Shown here one piece after another: positions 62,000-64,000 of a DNA stretch of 64,000 nucleotides. Under the pieces are notes generated by a model. That model did not search any database, was not told the origin of the DNA, and saw only the letters and a list, made by a program, of their open reading frames with translations. Every line of letters begins with the position of its first letter. Position 1 is the stretch's first letter. The position numbers were made by a program, and so were the translations under genes. This stretch comes from Candidatus Fermentibacterota bacterium. Lineage in GTDB: Bacteria > JAFGKV01. Location of the stretch: NCBI GenBank assembly GCA_016928395.1, contig JAFGKV010000134.1, positions 3,583 to 67,582 on the forward strand, given 5' to 3'.

Positions 62000-62529
62000 C
62001 CGAGGGTTCCCTTTTCTGCGTGAGCACGGGCGCTCGTCGCTTCAGTGACCTCTATGATCTCCGTTCGTTTATTTCGGAATCCCGAAGAAAATGCACCCAG
62101 GCAAAAATCCGTCAAGGAGAAGTGTCGACCTGGCGGCATCCGGGTCTTGGCAGCGAGTCGAGATCCGCACTGCATTCATCGTCGAAATGCGAGACACGTG
62201 CGTGGTTGCGTGCGGGTCTTTCACGCGGGAAGACGGTGCACGTCCGTCACGCATCGACTCCCGGATATCTCAATGCACGATCGCCCGGCTCGCACCGTCC
62301 AGGATCGAGCACAGGTAGCAGGCAGATCGAGGATTCGGGCTTTTCCGGCTTTCGGGGGCCGAGGGAGGCATGCCCCGAACCTGTCTGGAGAACCAGACAG
62401 GGGTGTACGGTGGAGTGCACTCATAGCTGGTGCTGTTTGCGCCAGAGTGCGGTCCTTTCGAACTGCCCGTAGGTCTCGGCTTGCGGTTGGTATCGCCTGA
62501 CGATACTATTCTGAGGGAGGAGGAATCAT
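62000..62529. other. Divergent intergenic region with two inverted repeats
   Basis: About 530 bases between the His-rich gene (minus) and the XRE gene (plus). No HigB-like toxin or other gene is recognisable. A palindrome, TTCGG-AATC-CCGAA (62073-62086), sits about 75 bases upstream of the His-rich gene and could be a metal-regulator site. A hairpin is described separately. On the minus strand a TTGACG hexamer near 62107-62112 may be a -35 box. Confidence 0.4.
62380..62401. promoter_or_regulatory. Perfect 9-bp hairpin / operator-like inverted repeat
   Basis: CCTGTCTGG (62380-62388), a 4-base AGAA spacer and CCAGACAGG (62393-62401) form a perfect dyad about 130 bases upstream of the XRE gene. 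No T-tract follows, so a binding site for the adjacent HTH protein (autoregulation, as in toxin-antitoxin operons) is as likely as a terminator. Confidence 0.45.
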
Positions 62530-63024
62530 ATGACGACATCGAATCCATGTCATCCCGGGAAGATCCTGAAGGAGCGGTTTCTCGATCCGCTTGGTATCAC
62601 GCCATATCGCCTCGCAAAGTGCCTCGGCGTTCCCACTCGCCGGATCTCAGAGCTGGTGAAGGGCAAACGGCGCATCTCAACGGATACGGCCATCAGGCTG
62701 GGGCTGTTCTTCGATGTGCCGTCGGTCTGGTGGCTTGAAATGCAGGCGCGCTTCGACACTGCGAGCATGCCGTGCGTCGATGAGCTCCGTGAGCGCATCC
62801 CGTCGTATGGGGGGCTGGGGGACGTGTTGGTGACACCGACGGGGGTGCGACGTTTCGAGAAACTGCACGTGCCGAGCACAAATGTTGTGCTGGTTCCAGT
62901 CCAGGATGAGCTCCTGAAGCGGCTGAGGGCGAAGACGGTGCGTGAACGCCCCCGAACACCGCGGGAACTGCGCACCATCACCTATCCTGACGGTGCCACT
63001 GCATTGGTGGGAAGCAACCGATGA
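62530..63024 (+). CDS. XRE-family HigA-like regulator with C-terminal extension
   Basis: 164 residues. Residues 1-90 match HigA-type antitoxins: HPGKILKERFLDPLGITPYRLAKCLGVPTRRISELVKGKRRISTDTAIRLGLFFDVPSVWWLEMQARFD, the helix-turn-helix plus the LFFDxxxxWWLxxQ helix. Typical HigA proteins have about 100 residues; this one carries 70 more (GVRRFEKLHVPSTNVVLVPVQDELLKRLRAKTV and onward) that I do not recognise. GGGAGGAGG lies upstream. No HigB is encoded before it; instead a nucleotidyltransferase-fold gene overlaps its stop by 4 bases, so this pair may form a toxin-antitoxin module. Confidence 0.85.
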   Translation: MTTSNPCHPGKILKERFLDPLGITPYRLAKCLGVPTRRISELVKGKRRISTDTAIRLGLFFDVPSVWWLEMQARFDTASMPCVDELRERIPSYGGLGDVLVTPTGVRRFEKLHVPSTNVVLVPVQDELLKRLRAKTVRERPRTPRELRTITYPDGATALVGSNR

Positions 63025-63536
63025 GCTTCGGCCTGGAAGCCTTGGCAGAGGTGGTAGCACCGTCTGTGCTCGTGGATGCGATTGAATCATCACGCCAGCT
63101 TGCTTCTCTGGGGATCCCCCACGCGCTGATTGGTGGCCTGGCCGTTGGTCTTCATGGCCACCCCCGGGCGACGAGGGATGTGGACTTCCTCGTGGGAGAC
63201 GAGGCGTTCGAGCAGATCGCCCCGAGTGCACTATTCCGGAAGGAACTCGTCGAGATTGCGCGAGCCGGGGTGATCGACTTCATGGGTGTGCCGCCACAAC
63301 ACCGAGAACTGAGGAGTGTCCTTGCGGTGCCCAAGGGCGGCGAGATTCCAGTCGTCCCGGTTCCTGCTCTCGTGCTCCTCAAGCTCCTGGCTGGGCGACC
63401 GCAGGACCTCGCGGATGTGCATGCCTTGCTAAAGGCGGGTGCCGATGTCCTCGAGATCCGTACCTACCTGGGTGAACACGCCCCGCAGCTGGTTCCAGAA
63501 CTCGCGAAGCTACTCGATCCGATAGCAGAGGAGTGA
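63021..63536 (+). CDS. Nucleotidyltransferase-fold protein (AbiEii/MNT-like)
   Basis: 171 residues. PHALIGGLAVGLHGHPRATRDVDFLVG (about 34-59) is the minimal nucleotidyltransferase signature: the Gly38-Gly39 loop, then the metal-binding Asp53-x-Asp55. Later come PVPALVLLKLLAGRPQDLADVHALLKAG, the usual helical follow-up (KLLAxRxKDxxDxxxL) of AbiEii and related proteins. Such proteins nucleotidylate RNA or protein, often as toxins. The ATG overlaps the HigA-like stop by 4 bases, so the pair is co-translated. A third catalytic Asp is not obvious; activity is inferred from the motif only. Confidence 0.85.
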   Translation: MSFGLEALAEVVAPSVLVDAIESSRQLASLGIPHALIGGLAVGLHGHPRATRDVDFLVGDEAFEQIAPSALFRKELVEIARAGVIDFMGVPPQHRELRSVLAVPKGGEIPVVPVPALVLLKLLAGRPQDLADVHALLKAGADVLEIRTYLGEHAPQLVPELAKLLDPIAEE

Positions 63537-63636
63537 CCACGCAATTCTGACGGTACCTTCAGTATCAGACGGATCAGGATTTTCAGGGCAATTGTCGCGA
63601 CGTTTCGGGCGGTTGTAGAACCGCGGACTGAACCTG

Positions 63637-63885
63637 ATGCGCAAGTCGGGACCAAGTCAACTCCTTGAAGCAGCAAGGGATTCACGGTCACTCAAGGAGC
63701 TCATGGCCCTCTTCGATCGCTCGAATCGTACCGTGTTCAGGGACCACGTGGTCAATCCCCTACCAGAGGCCGGCTTCCTGGAGATGACCGTACCCGACAG
63801 GCCGCGCAGCCGTCTGCAGAGCTATCGGGTCACTCCCACAAGGCCGCGCTTGGCTGGAACGCCTCCGGAAGGAGAAATTACCTGA
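63637..63885 (+). pseudogene. C-terminal winged-helix fragment (RecG-like/AlbA_2-type protein)
   Basis: 82 residues: LKELMALFDRSNRTVFRDHVVNPLPEAGFLEMTVPDRPRSRLQSYRVT. The RTxFRDxVxxPLxExGxLExTxPDxPxSRLQxYRxT pattern is the terminal winged helix of ATP-binding/AlbA_2 (schlafen-like) and some Fic or restriction-associated proteins, whose main domains are absent. There is no ribosome-binding site before the ATG and only 100 bases separate it from the upstream gene. It is best read as a leftover 3' end of a larger accessory gene. Confidence 0.6.
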
Positions 63886-64000
63886 CCTCGCAACCGATCC
63901 TTTCGTGACTTCACCGCAGAAACTGCTACCAAAGGGTCTGAACGTTGTAACGCTGGATCAAAGGGTCGTCTGTGACGAGGGTTAGTCTTTCCGCCTGGGA

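Noticed and set aside
62045-62500. A HigB toxin gene upstream of the HigA-like gene
   Set aside because: Open frames here lack any HigB (RelE-fold) pattern; the upstream 500 bases look noncoding.

Overview
This GC-rich bacterial window probably comes from an uncultivated diderm lineage of the FCB superphylum (Eisenbacteria, Krumholzibacteriota or Latescibacteria type); no 16S is present, so this is inference. The reasons are lipid A and LptE-type envelope genes, TonB/ExbB/ExbD, a PorV-like barrel, secreted proteins ending in FlgD-Ig/type-A sorting-like domains, long TPR proteins and a BMP-type nucleoside transporter.

Layout. 1-24.4 kb is a secretome-rich accessory region. It has two large secreted proteins built from the same KYAYRDxxGWxxExVDxxG repeat (one cut by the left edge), a beta-propeller/hydrolase-like protein, a subtilisin-like protease, a stalk-like surface protein, two von Willebrand A proteins, two proteins with FlgD/T9SS-like C-termini and a small beta-barrel. 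Scattered among these are an FMN reductase, TspO, a CYTH-domain enzyme, an MFS exporter and a decayed iron-sulfur gene. 24.8-29.5 kb (minus strand) is a complete BMP-family ABC importer: two permeases, a double ATPase and a binding lipoprotein. From 29.8 kb the genes run on the plus strand: myo-inositol-1-phosphate synthase, a PTS IIA protein, a zinc-ribbon protein, an unknown protein and LexA.

33.4-45.0 kb is a tightly packed run encoding a PorV-like barrel fused to TPRs, ExbB, ExbD, TonB, two very large secreted TPR proteins and a PEGA/NHL-propeller protein. It looks like one energised trans-envelope system and is the most interesting locus. It continues into lptE, a lipid A acyltransferase, ndk and the conserved yceD-rpmF-plsX-fabD-fabG-acpP-fabF-rnc fatty-acid cluster, which lacks fabH. 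An ECF sigma/anti-sigma/secreted-protein operon converges on rnc. Then come a DUF4912 protein with a GH57 branching enzyme, and tyrS with a terminator.

58.6-64 kb is accessory again: fragments of a VOC protein and a frameshifted GxxExxY gene, a TonB-dependent receptor with a Cys-pair plug preceded by a His-rich membrane protein (probable metal uptake), an XRE/HigA-like plus nucleotidyltransferase pair resembling a toxin-antitoxin module, and a truncated winged-helix fragment. No rRNA, tRNA, CRISPR array or insertion sequence was recognised. Starts were re-chosen wherever a Shine-Dalgarno sequence and signal peptide pointed to an internal codon.
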